NCBI GenBank assembly: GCA_003415625.1
Contig: PYIU01000002.1
Location: 2,542,001 to 2,606,000, forward strand
Direction: 5' to 3'
DNA from: Aquanectria penicillioides
Lineage: Eukaryota > Ascomycota > Sordariomycetes > Hypocreales > Nectriaceae
Length of the DNA: 64,000 nucleotides
Every line of letters starts with the position of its first letter. Position 1 is the stretch's first letter. Below, piece after piece: positions 23,633-34,321 of the stretch. The notes under the pieces were generated by a model. It was not told the DNA's origin. It saw only the letters and a program-made list of their open reading frames with translations, and did no database searches. The translations under genes were made by a program, and so were the position numbers.

Positions 23633-25403
23633 CCCAGACACGCTGACGGCCCAGTGCTGTGCTGGCCTGTGGTGGTGCGTGGCGGGTGCTGGAGCTGGCC
23701 CATCTGGTAGGTGCTTTTTGGGGGCGGGTGGGGAAGATGCTGCTACGCGCGACGCGACACGGGCCCGGCGCTGGCTGATTCTGCGCGTGCGGGAGCAGCC
23801 CACTTTGATGTCCCTGCAGTAAATTAATTGGCACCACTCGCCACCACCCCGACCGACTCCAAGCTCCCCCCAGACACGGCTCCTCATCGCTTTACTTGCG
23901 GCTTCCGTCGTGGGACCCCGCCAATGCGTGCTCAACTCGGATAGTTGAATAACCTCACTTATTCTCGTCAACCTGTTCTGGGCTCTCTGGCTGGCCCTAG
24001 GTCACCTTGAAGTCTCTAATACTCTATACATAGGTACGTAGGCAGTATTCATTCAGTCCCACCTGTTCGGAATGTTTTAGTAATTATGGCCATTGATGTT
24101 GGAAAACGACAAATAAAAACACAGTATCCCATCCAAAGTGTTTCCCGCCCTTTTATACGTTTCTTGTTCTGTGTTGTTCTCCCCACCCAATCCTATGGTC
24201 CATTTGCCTCCCGTATGCGTGTGGTTTTGCTATTTTCCCAGATGTGCCAATAATCTCTCGTGATTCAACCAACACGCAGTTTATGACTTGCTCATCTAGA
24301 TCAAGACACGAGCAATAGCATACGTGTATGTATTTTGCAGATGGAGCTACTCATCTGCGTAGGCTGTGTCGATCGTTTCCTGTGAATCTACCCCATCCCA
24401 TCTCACCTCCCTGTCTTTGTTTTTGGAAGAGTTCTCGGGAGCATGACACTACATGATCGACGGGGATGGATCGACACTCATGTTGAGATGCTCGCTTGCT
24501 GGTGAATTAGCGATGCACCTGATTTTACCTCGAGTGGGAAACCCGCATCTACCAAGATCAAGCAAAAATCCCGAGAGTTGCCCGGACGGGGGGGGGGGGG
24601 GGGGGGGCAAATCCTCACTGTCTACCAACAGGTTCGTGAACATGGCCACAATGCATATATACTCCCTTGTTTAACCCTCGAGTTCATCCTCTACCCAATT
24701 GCTTTGGAATTTCCGGTCATACTTGGTCATTCCATTTACAACCGTTAATGTGTGACCAAGGACCTGTTTGCCCGATATCCAGCGCCGGGCGACGCAGCAC
24801 ACGGCACACAGGGTTGTGATTCCATCCTGGAACATCTCCGCCGTCTCGTGCCTGCATAATTAGGAGACACCCCGTAGCACAGCTCTGGATGCTTCGTTTG
24901 CACATGGTCGAATCATTTTCTTGCCCCATAATATGCAGCCGTCGTGCCGCATCTTATTGAATCTCGGTTAGGCAGGCATCCCGATGGATGCTTGTGGAAG
25001 AGCAATCGATGTGTCTGTCCCGATTGCTGCCGCAAGTTTACTTACGATACCTGAAATTGTCTTGCGCATGTAGTCTCTCGTAGAGCATAAACCTCTGGCC
25101 ATGTCCGCCTTCCCAGCCAACTCCGGCACTTACACTTCCATGAACCTTACCTTATCTTCACTCGTTCACTCCTTTTACGCGTTTCCAGCCCCAGATCAGC
25201 CCGGTTATCGGTCTACGAAGAGAGTATCTGGGTATCCATTGAAATATCCAGCGACCTTTGTTTCCTGAGCTGTGCTCCTTGTCACGAACAACATCATCCT
25301 CCGTCTCGGCCTCGGGCCCCTTTTCAGCTTCAGCGCATCACTGTGAAATTCAACGCAAGGTTATACCAGGCGTATCGAAACCACCTGAGCAGGTATCTAG
25401 TTA

Positions 25404-25473
25404 TACCTACCTACCTACCCACTTACCTACCTACCTAGGTACCTACCTATCTGCCTACCTGCCTAGGTATGTA
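25404..25473. repeat. TACC tetramer array with CCTAGG palindromes
   Basis: The array consists of tacc/tacct units broken by two CCTAGGTA palindromes. It is the largest of about a dozen such clusters in the window, and all of those I noticed are intergenic. Confidence 0.85.
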
Positions 25474-26122
25474 GCCGTAGAGGAGAAAATGACCCTTTCG
25501 TTGTCTTTTTCCCCTTCGTTTTCTTTGGGCATAATCCCTACTGCCCTGCTAACTGGGTTGAAGTGCTAGTCAGCTGTCAAGTCAGTCCTGGCAGTTGTCT
25601 GGCGGCTGGCAGAAAGCGCACTAATGACTCCTCGGGACCTCTCTGTTTGAATCCTCTTCTTGTTCTTAGCCAACGATGATTCACGGCACTTCGCAATCAC
25701 TCGCTTTGTTCTGCCTCCACCTCCGGCTCATAAACACATCTTGCGCGCTTGTTTACCTCTCTTTCTGCACCTGCTTCCTGCACTCTCCCACTTCGTCTCT
25801 CGTTCTCAACTCGTCTGCGACTTCAGCTCTCTGACTGGCCTTGGTCATTAGCAGATACTTGGATTCATTTCAAGCCCGAGTAAGTCTTGCATGGCATTTG
25901 CGTTTGTCTTCCTTCGACTGTGGTTCCTGTTTATCCTCAGAAAGTTGATCAAGCCCTCGCCATCTCCCCGCTCTGCTTCTGGTACTTGCTTGTGACACTC
26001 AACTAACCCTGCCGCAGACACACTCGTTTTCAACACAACTTACGCATAGGTATTGTAGCAAGTATGGTTACCATACTCCGCTGCGTACTTTGATCCTACG
26101 CTGACGATCATTAGTGGCAAAT

Positions 26123-27543
26123 ATGCCTGATACTGAAAAGGGTCAGGGGATCCAGGAGACCCAGGAGACCCAGGAGACTCAAAAGGTGTCCATTCTCCAG
26201 AAATTCAAGGCCATCTTCACCCCCATGAAGCTGTTGGTTGGATTTTTCCTGCTCATTTGCATGCTTGCAGTCATGTTTGGCATGGGTGTGCTCTCGGCTG
26301 AATACAGTATGTCCTTAGCTGCGATTCCGCAACGACTGGCTAACATTATTTCAAGTTGAGTCTGCTCTTCATTCGGATACTGGCGTCGTCATGGTTGACC
26401 ACGCTGGTCATGACCTCCCGCACGACTTTGTCCGTCGGGATGAAAACGATCAAGATGGCATTCCTGTTCCGATTTCGTGAGTGTATCATTTGATCCCTTT
26501 GCTTTCAGCAACTAATGAGTCCACATAGCACCCAGACGGCTCTCACCACCATTTACAGTCTTAGCCGCTCCCCTAAAGTCACTACGACGACTGAAACTGT
26601 GACTGGAACTACATACATCACTGTGGGAGCCGAACCTGGTCCCTCTACCTGGATGTCCCTGGCCATGAGTGAGAGCTCCTTGGAGGTCTGCAGCATGGAG
26701 ATTGTCACGATGACCCAGAGCATTACGGTCACCATTACCCCTGCTTCGGCTTCACCTCCAGATGCGACTGTGACAGGAAACCCATCAACTGTGACCGATA
26801 TCCGCACTGATGTCTCCATCTCAAGCGGACTTCCGGATGCCACTGTTTCTGGGAACCCGGATACTGTGATAGATGTGCACACTGACTGGTCCATCTCTGA
26901 GGGACTTCCTGACGCCACGGTATCCGGAAATGCCTCTACAGTGACCAATTTTCAGACTGAATTTTCCATCAGTACTGGTCTTCCTGACGCAACTATCTCG
27001 GGCAACCCTTCTACTATCACCGAGCTCCAAACTAGCTACTCGGTCTCTGGCAAAATATGGACTGTCATTACGTTTACTGATCTCTTTCCACCAATGCAGA
27101 CCTTGAGCACAGTCACCGAGTACGCTACCGTTCAGAAAACTATTACCACTCGCGTGTCTTCGCTCGTCGTTGTCACAATTTCCGCTCAAACACCCCCTTC
27201 AAGCTCTGGTGGTGCTACCTCTGATGCTGCTGGTGAAGCCCTCACCGCTGCATCTCCAACTAGCACTTTCACTCAAGTCGTTACTGAAACATGGGGTGAG
27301 CCACTGACTTCGACCACCACCATCCAAGTCCCGGCGCCTCCTCCTCCTTACCCAACGGCAAACACCACGACAACAACTGGTCCGTCTGGCACCGTCACCG
27401 TCTTGCCTATCCCTACGACCCCAGCTGTGGCCATTTCGGGAGGGTCCAAGAAGCCACAGCCCCGTGGCTGGGCCGGAACCAATGGCACCTCTAATCTTGG
27501 ATGCGCCGTCATGCTCATCGCAGCCATCATGTTCCTGCTGTAG
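26123..27543 (+). CDS. Ser/Thr-rich membrane or wall protein with four 25-residue repeats, unknown function
   Basis: I do not recognise a family. Exons: 26123-26306, 26356-26476, 26529-27543, giving 439 aa. The N-terminus is polar, with QET repeated three times (residues 11-19). A strong membrane segment follows at about 36-58 (LLVGFFLLICMLAVMFG). The remainder is Ser/Thr/Val-rich, as in O-glycosylated cell-surface proteins. Four tandem repeats of about 25 residues (about 177-275) share the pattern LPDATVSGNPxTVTD...TD.SIS.G. The protein ends in a short hydrophobic tail (CAVMLIAAIMFLL) after a small-residue stretch, like a GPI-attachment signal. The N-terminal hydrophobic segment is preceded by 35 residues and looks like an anchor rather than a cleaved signal. 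ATG 26123 is chosen over a GTG three codons upstream. A 5' UTR intron is likely at 25880-26017. Confidence 0.75.
26755..27050 (+). repeat. Four diverged 75-bp coding repeats
   Basis: Four consecutive 25-codon units encode PDATVTGNP, PDATVSGNP, PDATVSGNA and PDATISGNP blocks, each followed by a TV.D/TITE-type stretch and an S-I/V-S-G end. The DNA copies differ at many third positions, so the repeats are not very recent. Confidence 0.85.
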
Positions 27544-28262
27544 GCGGGACGCAGTCATGCTGCGTAACTTCTCGTATGATGATGTGGACGGATGGGTCAT
27601 GGTCTATCCGTCAACAGCATCAATCAATCACCATGTGCCAGTTTTGGAGCCTGATGAAATCAATTGGCATGGGGAACCTGGAAATCGGATATCGGAAGAA
27701 TCAAGGGGTCTATTTTGGGGCCACTGTCTGTAACCTGCCTAGTAGATAATGAGTTGAGATGGAGATACTAGGTAGAGGTCAAAATCAGAGGCACGATCTG
27801 GCCGTGTCAAGATGAACGAGGAGATATCTCACCGTGGACGTAACCTTATCAATCGTGAACATCTGGCCTTTCATATTCCCATAGCTCGCTACGGTTCGTC
27901 CACCGCTGTCGCATTTCATAACCAGCTCAGCTGTCTTGAGTCTCAACGGTTATTCTATCTTTGAGGAGGCGAGACTATTGCCCTCGCGCACTGCGCAGAG
28001 TTTCGTCGAGATTTGAGGATGGCATTTGCTTGTACTCTGTTTTAATCTGGCATATCTTCGTTACTGGGGGCAAACATGCACACTGGCAGCTGTATGAATA
28101 TAGTGTTGTTTTCATTACAGCTTGCCGTGGAAATAGCAACTTTAGTGCGCGCGGATAGCAACACTTGTCTAGAGACCGAGGCATCGGTTCTTTGAGAAAC
28201 ACTGCAAAACGAACCGTGATCCATGTCGTTCCAAATCTTTCCATCAAACGCCTCACCCATTC
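27544..28262. other. Convergent intergenic region
   Basis: This lies between the stop of the repeat protein and the likely true stop of CEG1 at 28263. No gene is recognised, and it presumably holds two 3' UTRs. Confidence 0.45.
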
Positions 28263-29690
28263 CTAGAAACACTCTTCAAGACGCCATCTTCCATCTTTCA
28301 CCAATGTGGTGTTCACCTGACCTTGACCAAACCGCCGCTGGATGGCTGTTCCGCGTTTTGTTCCCAGCCGTGCCTTTTGCTGCCTCTGTGCCTCGAGCCT
28401 TGCTATTCTCTGCTCCGATGCTTGCCCGGGTGCGAGCGGTTCTACCGAGCGCGCCTGTCTTGCTCGGCGCGAGCCTGGCGGGCCTTCCAGCTGTCACGGA
28501 TCGGACCAGCAGCCTTATAGAGGTCCTTGTCCGAAACGCGGTCGTTGATGCTCTCGAGGACACTGCTGACAGTACTAATGTGGTTGGACTCGTGTTTATC
28601 ATCTCGGAATCGGACAATTCGCCATCGGTTTTGGTCGTCCAAGTTGCATTCCACAACACGATCGTTCAATGGATCATTCAAACTCTTGAGTGTGTCCCAC
28701 TCCTCCTCAGTGATGAACACGTCGTTGAAGAAGTCGTATTTATCTGGGCCGCTGTCTCCCTTGAAAACGAACAGCTCAGCCTTGGGGACATTGTCGTAAT
28801 CAATGAATGGTTCCGTGACACCTTCACGTCTTTCCCATTCATCGGGTTCGACGGTCGGGAATGTCAAACGGAGGCGGCAATCGACTGTGTTCTCCTCTGG
28901 GGGCTTCCATTTGAGAATGTAGGGGTCAGTGCCGTGTTTATAAGGGGTGTTCCGACAGGTGAAAATGAGGCCGTCATTGCCGTGTTTCAAGCTTGGGAGG
29001 ACTTGCTTGAACATCATTTCGATGCCGTAGCCCAACTGAAAAGGCTTCATTTCTACATAGAAAGGCTGGAACTGAAGTTCGTCGGGAAAGTCTTTGAACA
29101 ACTTCTTATACGGCAGGTAGAGCCGCTCCTTGAAGTAGGCGAGCCGCTTGTCCAAGGTTCGATCCATCAACTTGTTGTTGTCCATGACCAGGCAATCAAA
29201 GACGAGGAATCGAGGTTCCTTTTTCCCATTGGGAAGACTATCCCAGACCAGTTCACCATCGACCAAGGTTCCGGTGTGAAAGGCTCCCTGGTCATTCTCA
29301 AGAGGGAAGTGAAGATTTCGGTTTGTGATGAACCAGTAATCGTTTTTGCGATCGATCAGGTAGTGCGCCTCGCCGCCATTCTCGTCAAAAGTGGAGTAGA
29401 GAAGATAGCGAATGCCGTCTGACTTCTCGCAGACATAATAACTGACGAAAAACTGTCAACAGCGGTCCTGGAGCTACGTGTTCCTCGTGCCATGTGGGGG
29501 CTTACTCTTGCTTCGTGAGCTCCTCTAGGTGTTGCCGGGCAAAGCTCACCGGCTGAGCGCCAGGGAAGTTCGACTGATGCCTCCCAAGAAGATCTGCTAC
29601 CTCCTTGCGCATCGAATACAGCAGCTGCCCTTCTGTCTTGACGCCGGGCTCGGCGATGGACCCGATGGGTCCATCGGGGGGCTGGTCCAT
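28263..29690 (-). CDS. CEG1: mRNA guanylyltransferase (capping enzyme alpha subunit), one apparent frameshift
   Basis: Transfers GMP from GTP to the 5' diphosphate end of nascent RNA in the nucleus. Exons: 29506-29690 and 28263-29441. Nucleotidyltransferase motifs are all visible: I, EKSDGIR, with the GMP-accepting Lys at about residue 68; III, TLVDGELVWD; IIIa, FLVFDCLVMDN; IV, NDGLIFTC; V, ILKWKPPEENTVD; followed by the OB-fold region. The uninterrupted frame stops at 28442 after DRRAR. One base more at the GG of 28445-28446 (minus-strand CGG to CGGG) continues the frame through an unmistakable helical tail (ASEQRIARLEAQRQQKARL) to a stop at 28263. That gives 454 aa, close to the 459 of yeast Ceg1. 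Without it the protein is 394 aa and lacks its C-terminus. ATG 29690 is chosen; a GTG lies upstream. Confidence 0.9.
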
Positions 29691-30487
29691 GTTGACTCGA
29701 TTGATGGGGGATTGTGGCGCGTCGCGCTCGCTCGAATGGAACACGCGTAGCGGAAATTAATAAGCAATGGTGTTTAACATGGGGTAGAAGCCATCAGAAG
29801 ACCCTGAACGCATAATGCGGTCGAAGTTCCTTTGATGGTTTGCATATGGAGCTTTGCGACGGGGTCCGTTTGTCGCGACGACGTACTGCGCCTCTTATCG
29901 ATAAGCGCTTTGACGCCGCATTGGTAAGGCATCGTCCTCGAGAGGACTGGACGAGCCCAGAGCATGAAAGAAATCCATAGCTGTACCTTGCTCCTTATTT
30001 GCGTTTGTCAATAGAACGGCAAGAAATGGGGGAAATGAATAAATTTTCGGGTTAAATTGGTCTTCAGAATGTTACGGCACGTCTCCTCAAACGGTGATCT
30101 GCATGCATCTGCTTCTTGTATTGACACTAGGACTATTCCATCAGAGTCAAGGAACCCTCACTCACACCTCTTGAATGCGGACCGGAGATTGATCTTCAAT
30201 TGCTGGGAAAAAAAAATCTATGCTTATCTTCTCTCGAGCTGCATTAGACCCAGAGTTCTTCTTAGCTATTAGGTGTGTCTACCAATACCGAAATGACGAG
30301 GTTGCCCAGGTGGCTCCAATACTCAATACCAGGGTCCCCGACTTTGCAGCGACCGACACCTTCGTAGCTCTAGAAAATGCCACGGTGAAGAGAGCCTACA
30401 GCTCCGTGAATTAATGCGATTTACCTTTTCTTCTCTTTGTCAATTCTTTCAAACCAGATACGCTCATCAGAACCTAGACCAGGCATT
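29691..30487 (-). promoter_or_regulatory. CEG1 promoter and SNX41 3' flank
   Basis: About 800 bases between two tandem minus-strand genes. An A-rich, T-rich section is at 29995-30060 and an A run near 30207. Nothing coding is recognised. Confidence 0.45.
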
Positions 30488-32639
30488 TTATGCCTCATCG
30501 ATCTTCTCAACCTCTGCCCTAGCTTCCTCCCATTGCTGCTTGCTCTTCTTGGCCCACTCGACTTGACTCTGTGCATATGCAAGCTAAGAGGGGGTGTTAG
30601 CATCACAGCGCTCATTGAATAAGCTCTCAAACATACCATGTATCGTCGTAAATCTTCTTCCTTGTCCTTTTGGAACCTCTTCAAATCTTTCAAAACACTC
30701 GCACTAGCGTCCTTGACGTCTCGCTCAGAGGCCACTTGCGCTTGCTCCAGCTGTCCGATACTCTCTCTTGTCTTTCCAATTGTGTCTCGTCGCGTGCGTT
30801 CAGGGTCAACATCAACTACACCCTGCACAGCGTGGCGGATAGGTCCGAAAATTTTGTTTGTTATCGAGTTCCCGCTTGGCATCTTCCTGTGCGAGACACT
30901 CGCGCTTCTCTCGGGAAGACCTTGGCTGGCTGATGGGGTAGACGTAGGGAAATCGCCGTGAGTTGGAGGAAAGTCGGAGTCAATCGACTCAGTGTCCTCG
31001 TTACTGCCATCCCGCCGGTGATGTGACGCAGGCTCCTTAAGGCTGGTGGATCTCTTAGGTGGCGGGGAGATCTGTTGGCTGCTGGACAAGTAATTTTCGA
31101 TTCGCCGGGCTTCTGCTTCACTGCGCTCTAGCTGATCGAGAAGCGCTCTCTTCTTGTTTAGTTCCTCGGTGGTCAAGTCCTGCTGTACACGCTTGAGAAC
31201 TCTGTATCTGAGGACGCTACGGACAACGCTTGCAAACTGCGCGTTCTCTCGCATCGGTTCGGCGAAGCTGGCACCAAGAGAACCTGACAATTCCTCAGTC
31301 GCAATGTATGACAAGTCTGCGGCTTGACCGACTCGTTCGATGGCTGGGCCAAGCGATGGGGCTTGCTCCGACACAGCGAACGCATTATACACTGATCCTA
31401 GCTCACAAAGATCGGCTGCCAACGATGATAAATGATTGAGAGTCCGTCGGTTGACCTTCTCCATGGGGCCAGCTAGGAGCTGCTCCAATTCCTTAATTGA
31501 GGCTTCATATGATATGAAGTAAGGATCAAGTTCTTGCTCACTTAGGCTATGCGAATCAGGGGGGAAACGGCCAAAAACATGAGGGGCGCCTTGAGGGGGC
31601 CCTGAGGCGGGATCGTGGTTTGCGCCTGCAGTAGTTCTGAGCTTTGCCGAGGCTGGAGGGATGGGGAGATAGTTGTGGGCAGTGGTGGGATTTGCGGTGT
31701 CCAAAGGTGGTGCTTTCAGAACTGATTTGGGGATTGACGCAACTGGGTGAGAGTGGAGGACCTCGCTCTGATCTCGAGTTAGCTCATGCCATCTTCGTCT
31801 TTTCAACTGAAACCTACCCAGCTAGCATTGGGGTCGAGGAACCTCCACCACACGCCGTCTGTTCTGATATCATCCATGCGGCGGCACCGATTGAGGAAGA
31901 CTGCTAGCATGCGCTTTCGAAGATCGATAATCTGTTGATCCTGCTTGGCATTCGTGGGGTTGGCTGCGTAGTCGGCCATCGTATGCTTCTCCGGAATGGG
32001 GGGTATGATGAGAGTGGGATGAAGGCGAGTCAAGGCGTCGCGAAGAGAGGCAAATTCAGAGTACCGACGGCGTACTTCCAGATCCTTTCATCGTGTGTTA
32101 GTTGGCGCTGTGAGGTATGAGGGGGGAGGGCCATACGCCAGTCCGAATCGTGTAAACGATGTATCTACCTCCGCTTTCGAGGCTCTTGCCAGCTTCGGTG
32201 ATGATGATGGGCAAGTCAGGATTCTCGTAAAGGATTTGTTCGATACGGCTATCGTAGCCGCCAGGCTTGCGCCGGGGGGCGGCATCCTCTCTCGAGGTTA
32301 CATCATCGTCGCTATCGCTGGGGCCAGCGGCATGGCTAAACTGGGGTGGCTCGTCGTCGCTGCCGGAAGTCGGGGTTTGAGGGCGCTCAAAGGATCGATC
32401 TATGGTTGCGCAAGATGGGTTAGTAGTGTGGCGGGCTTGCAAACCAGAGTGGTTCAGATTAAGCAAAGGCATGATGCATGTTGGGGAGAAATGAGGGACT
32501 GGTAGGCCGGATGCAGAGGCAGGCGATGGGACTCACAGTCACGAGCAGTCGGGGAGGTCGGGTTTGCGGTGGAGGAAGTTTGAGAGTCGCGACGGTCAAA
32601 GCTGGTCCCGTACGGGTTGTTATCTTCGTCGTTCCACAT
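30488..32639 (-). CDS. SNX41: PX-BAR sorting nexin (SNX41/ATG20 hybrid type)
   Basis: Endosomal and pre-autophagosomal membrane protein for protein recycling and selective autophagy. Filamentous ascomycetes have one gene in place of yeast SNX41 and ATG20. Exons: 32537-32639, 32137-32399, 31818-32084, 30637-31767, 30488-30583; phases agree and give 619 aa. It begins MWNDEDNNPYGTSF. The PX domain spans about 85-210: DSRIEQILYENPDLPIIITE, then the RRRYSEFASLRDAL phosphoinositide-binding block, then PPIPEKH. A coiled, Glu/Lys-rich BAR-type region runs from about 290 to the end. An intron at 31768-31817 (GTAGGT donor, GCTAAC branch) removes a spurious Met-Lys-Arg start seen when the fourth exon is read alone. 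The last exon of 32 codons ends VEKIDEA. Confidence 0.9.
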
Positions 32640-34321
32640 GGTGATGAATGGCCTGCGATGTTGCGGACAAGCTGCAGCGATGCCTCGTCTGCGTTTAAGC
32701 TGGCGCCTGGTTGGAGAGGCTGTGGCGGAGATGGAGCTCCTGCGGTAGGTGCCGAGGAACGAGGCGAGAGGTACGTAGCAGTGGCTGGTGGTGGGGGGAG
32801 CAAGAGGAGGGGCAGTGGCGGAAGCGGAGGGAATATGGAATCCGAGACCAAGTACAGGGACTGGTGATGAGAGAGCGCAAGGTGATTTCAGAGCGCAGCC
32901 GCCATTCCGAGACCTCCAGAAGATGGTAGAAACGGATGTAAAGGCAGGAGCACAGGCGGTGTCGGCGTCGGCGGATGGGTTGAGGTGACGTTTAGGACGG
33001 GGGCTGGCTGGACTATGTGAGTGTGGGTAACTTGACTACCTACCTACCTAGTTAGTTGATGGAGGTGAAGTGAGGTGAGGTGGTGGCCGCCCGTGCTCTA
33101 GGTCATAGGCAGGCGACCGAGATCTAGTCCGCGAGAGCCAGTGTGTGAGCCAGCGTGTGAGCCAGCCAGCAAGCCCGGGTTAAGCTCCATCCGGAAGTGG
33201 CACGGCGTGGAACCAGCCTGGAATTGGCCCTGGAACCAAACGATGACACCGGCCAACGTGCAGTGCATGGGCCAACAAGTCAGTAACACGCTGGATGTCA
33301 TCATTCATCACTCCAGGTGCCGGATAAGGGTGTACGTACCTCCAGCTTATGCAGGCACCCACCTTTCGTTCATGATGGAGGCGCCTACCTGACTGCCTAC
33401 CTCTACTTATGGAGTGGTTTTCATTGGCAAATGGCGTCAAAGAACAAAGAAACAAAAATATACTGACAAAAGAGAAAAGAAAAATAGAAGATAAAGAAAA
33501 GAAAAGGAACGTAGAAAGACGCAGCATTCAATAACACGCCATGGATAATAATGCTTGTATTCTTCATGGGCAACCAAACCTCATTGTACCACTCACTGTT
33601 CCCTCTACTTTCAAAACCCACTGTACACCACGTAGCTGTCCATGTTGCCTCCCCCTGCCTGCCCAACCTTTTCTCTGGCCTCTAAGAAATCGAACCAACC
33701 AGTGCTTGCTGCGCATCCCTCGTGTTCGCTCGCAACTCTGCTGGCCATCTTCCCGTGCTATCCTCGTGTCCTCATGGAGGGTGGCCGTACCTCCCTTGAT
33801 GAACGGGCTGAGGTGGAAATGGACCCGCCGTTCCATCATCGCTGATCTCGCTTGGAAGCAAGTGTCTCATTGTGTCAGCTTGGGCAAAATTCCTAGATAC
33901 TGTACGGTGTCGTTCTCCATACCTTTCATTCCAAGCCGTCCTCTGGGCCTCGCGGTGCTTCCTGGTTCGCCTCCATAATTTACTCTTCTTTCTTCTGCCC
34001 TCAATACCTATGTGGCGAAATATAGTCAAGTTTAGTTCCTCTGACAGTAAGCTAATAGTTCAACGAAAGAATTTGCACCTTTTTCTTTCTCATGGAATAG
34101 CCCCTTCGTGGCTCTTAACCTCGGTGCCGTTGGTGGACGTCGACACCTCCCATCGTCAGAGGGTTGCAACCACATAAGGAAGCCACAGTACCTTACGACA
34201 GTATTGCGTGCCTGGCGGGGTCAATGGAAATGACCGGATTGGACTGCACATCTGCTTGGTTGGTTTTGAAGCTGTGATCACTCTGTCTGGCCATTGGAGA
34301 TACGGATCTCGATTCTGGACT
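32640..34321. promoter_or_regulatory. SNX41 promoter and 3' flank of the next minus-strand gene
   Basis: No convincing gene in 1.7 kb. There is a TACC cluster at 33036-33055, a small imperfect repeat of gagccagcgtgt at 33136-33165, and A-rich sequence at 33445-33520. Confidence 0.45.

Larger units (their letters stand above)
23075..26122. promoter_or_regulatory. Divergent 3-kb region between PDS5 and the repeat membrane-protein gene
   Basis: No convincing gene. The region contains GGGAGAGAT-type repeats (23415-23470), a GCA trinucleotide run (23581-23632), a 20-base G run (24588-24607) and a TACC/CCTAGG cluster (25404-25473). A probable 5' UTR intron of the downstream gene lies at 25880-26017, with donor GTAAGT, branch AACTAACC and acceptor GCAG. 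The open frame on the minus strand over 23049-23837 is poly-Ala and Pro/Ser low complexity and overlaps the PDS5 start, so I do not accept it. Confidence 0.5.

Noticed and set aside
23049..23837. Minus-strand open frame of 262 codons with poly-Ala
   Set aside because: It overlaps the PDS5 start, is mostly trinucleotide repeat and Pro/Ser low complexity, and its apparent start lies in PDS5 promoter sequence.
28223..29422. Plus-strand open frame of 399 codons
   Set aside because: It is antisense to the CEG1 catalytic motifs, which are certain. The frame has no recognisable domains and is open because of codon composition on the other strand.
31768..31806. Met-Lys-Arg-Arg-Arg start for a separate short protein
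   Set aside because: These codons fall in an intron with a GTAGGT donor, GCTAAC branch and CAG acceptor. Splicing joins the PX exon to the following exon in phase.
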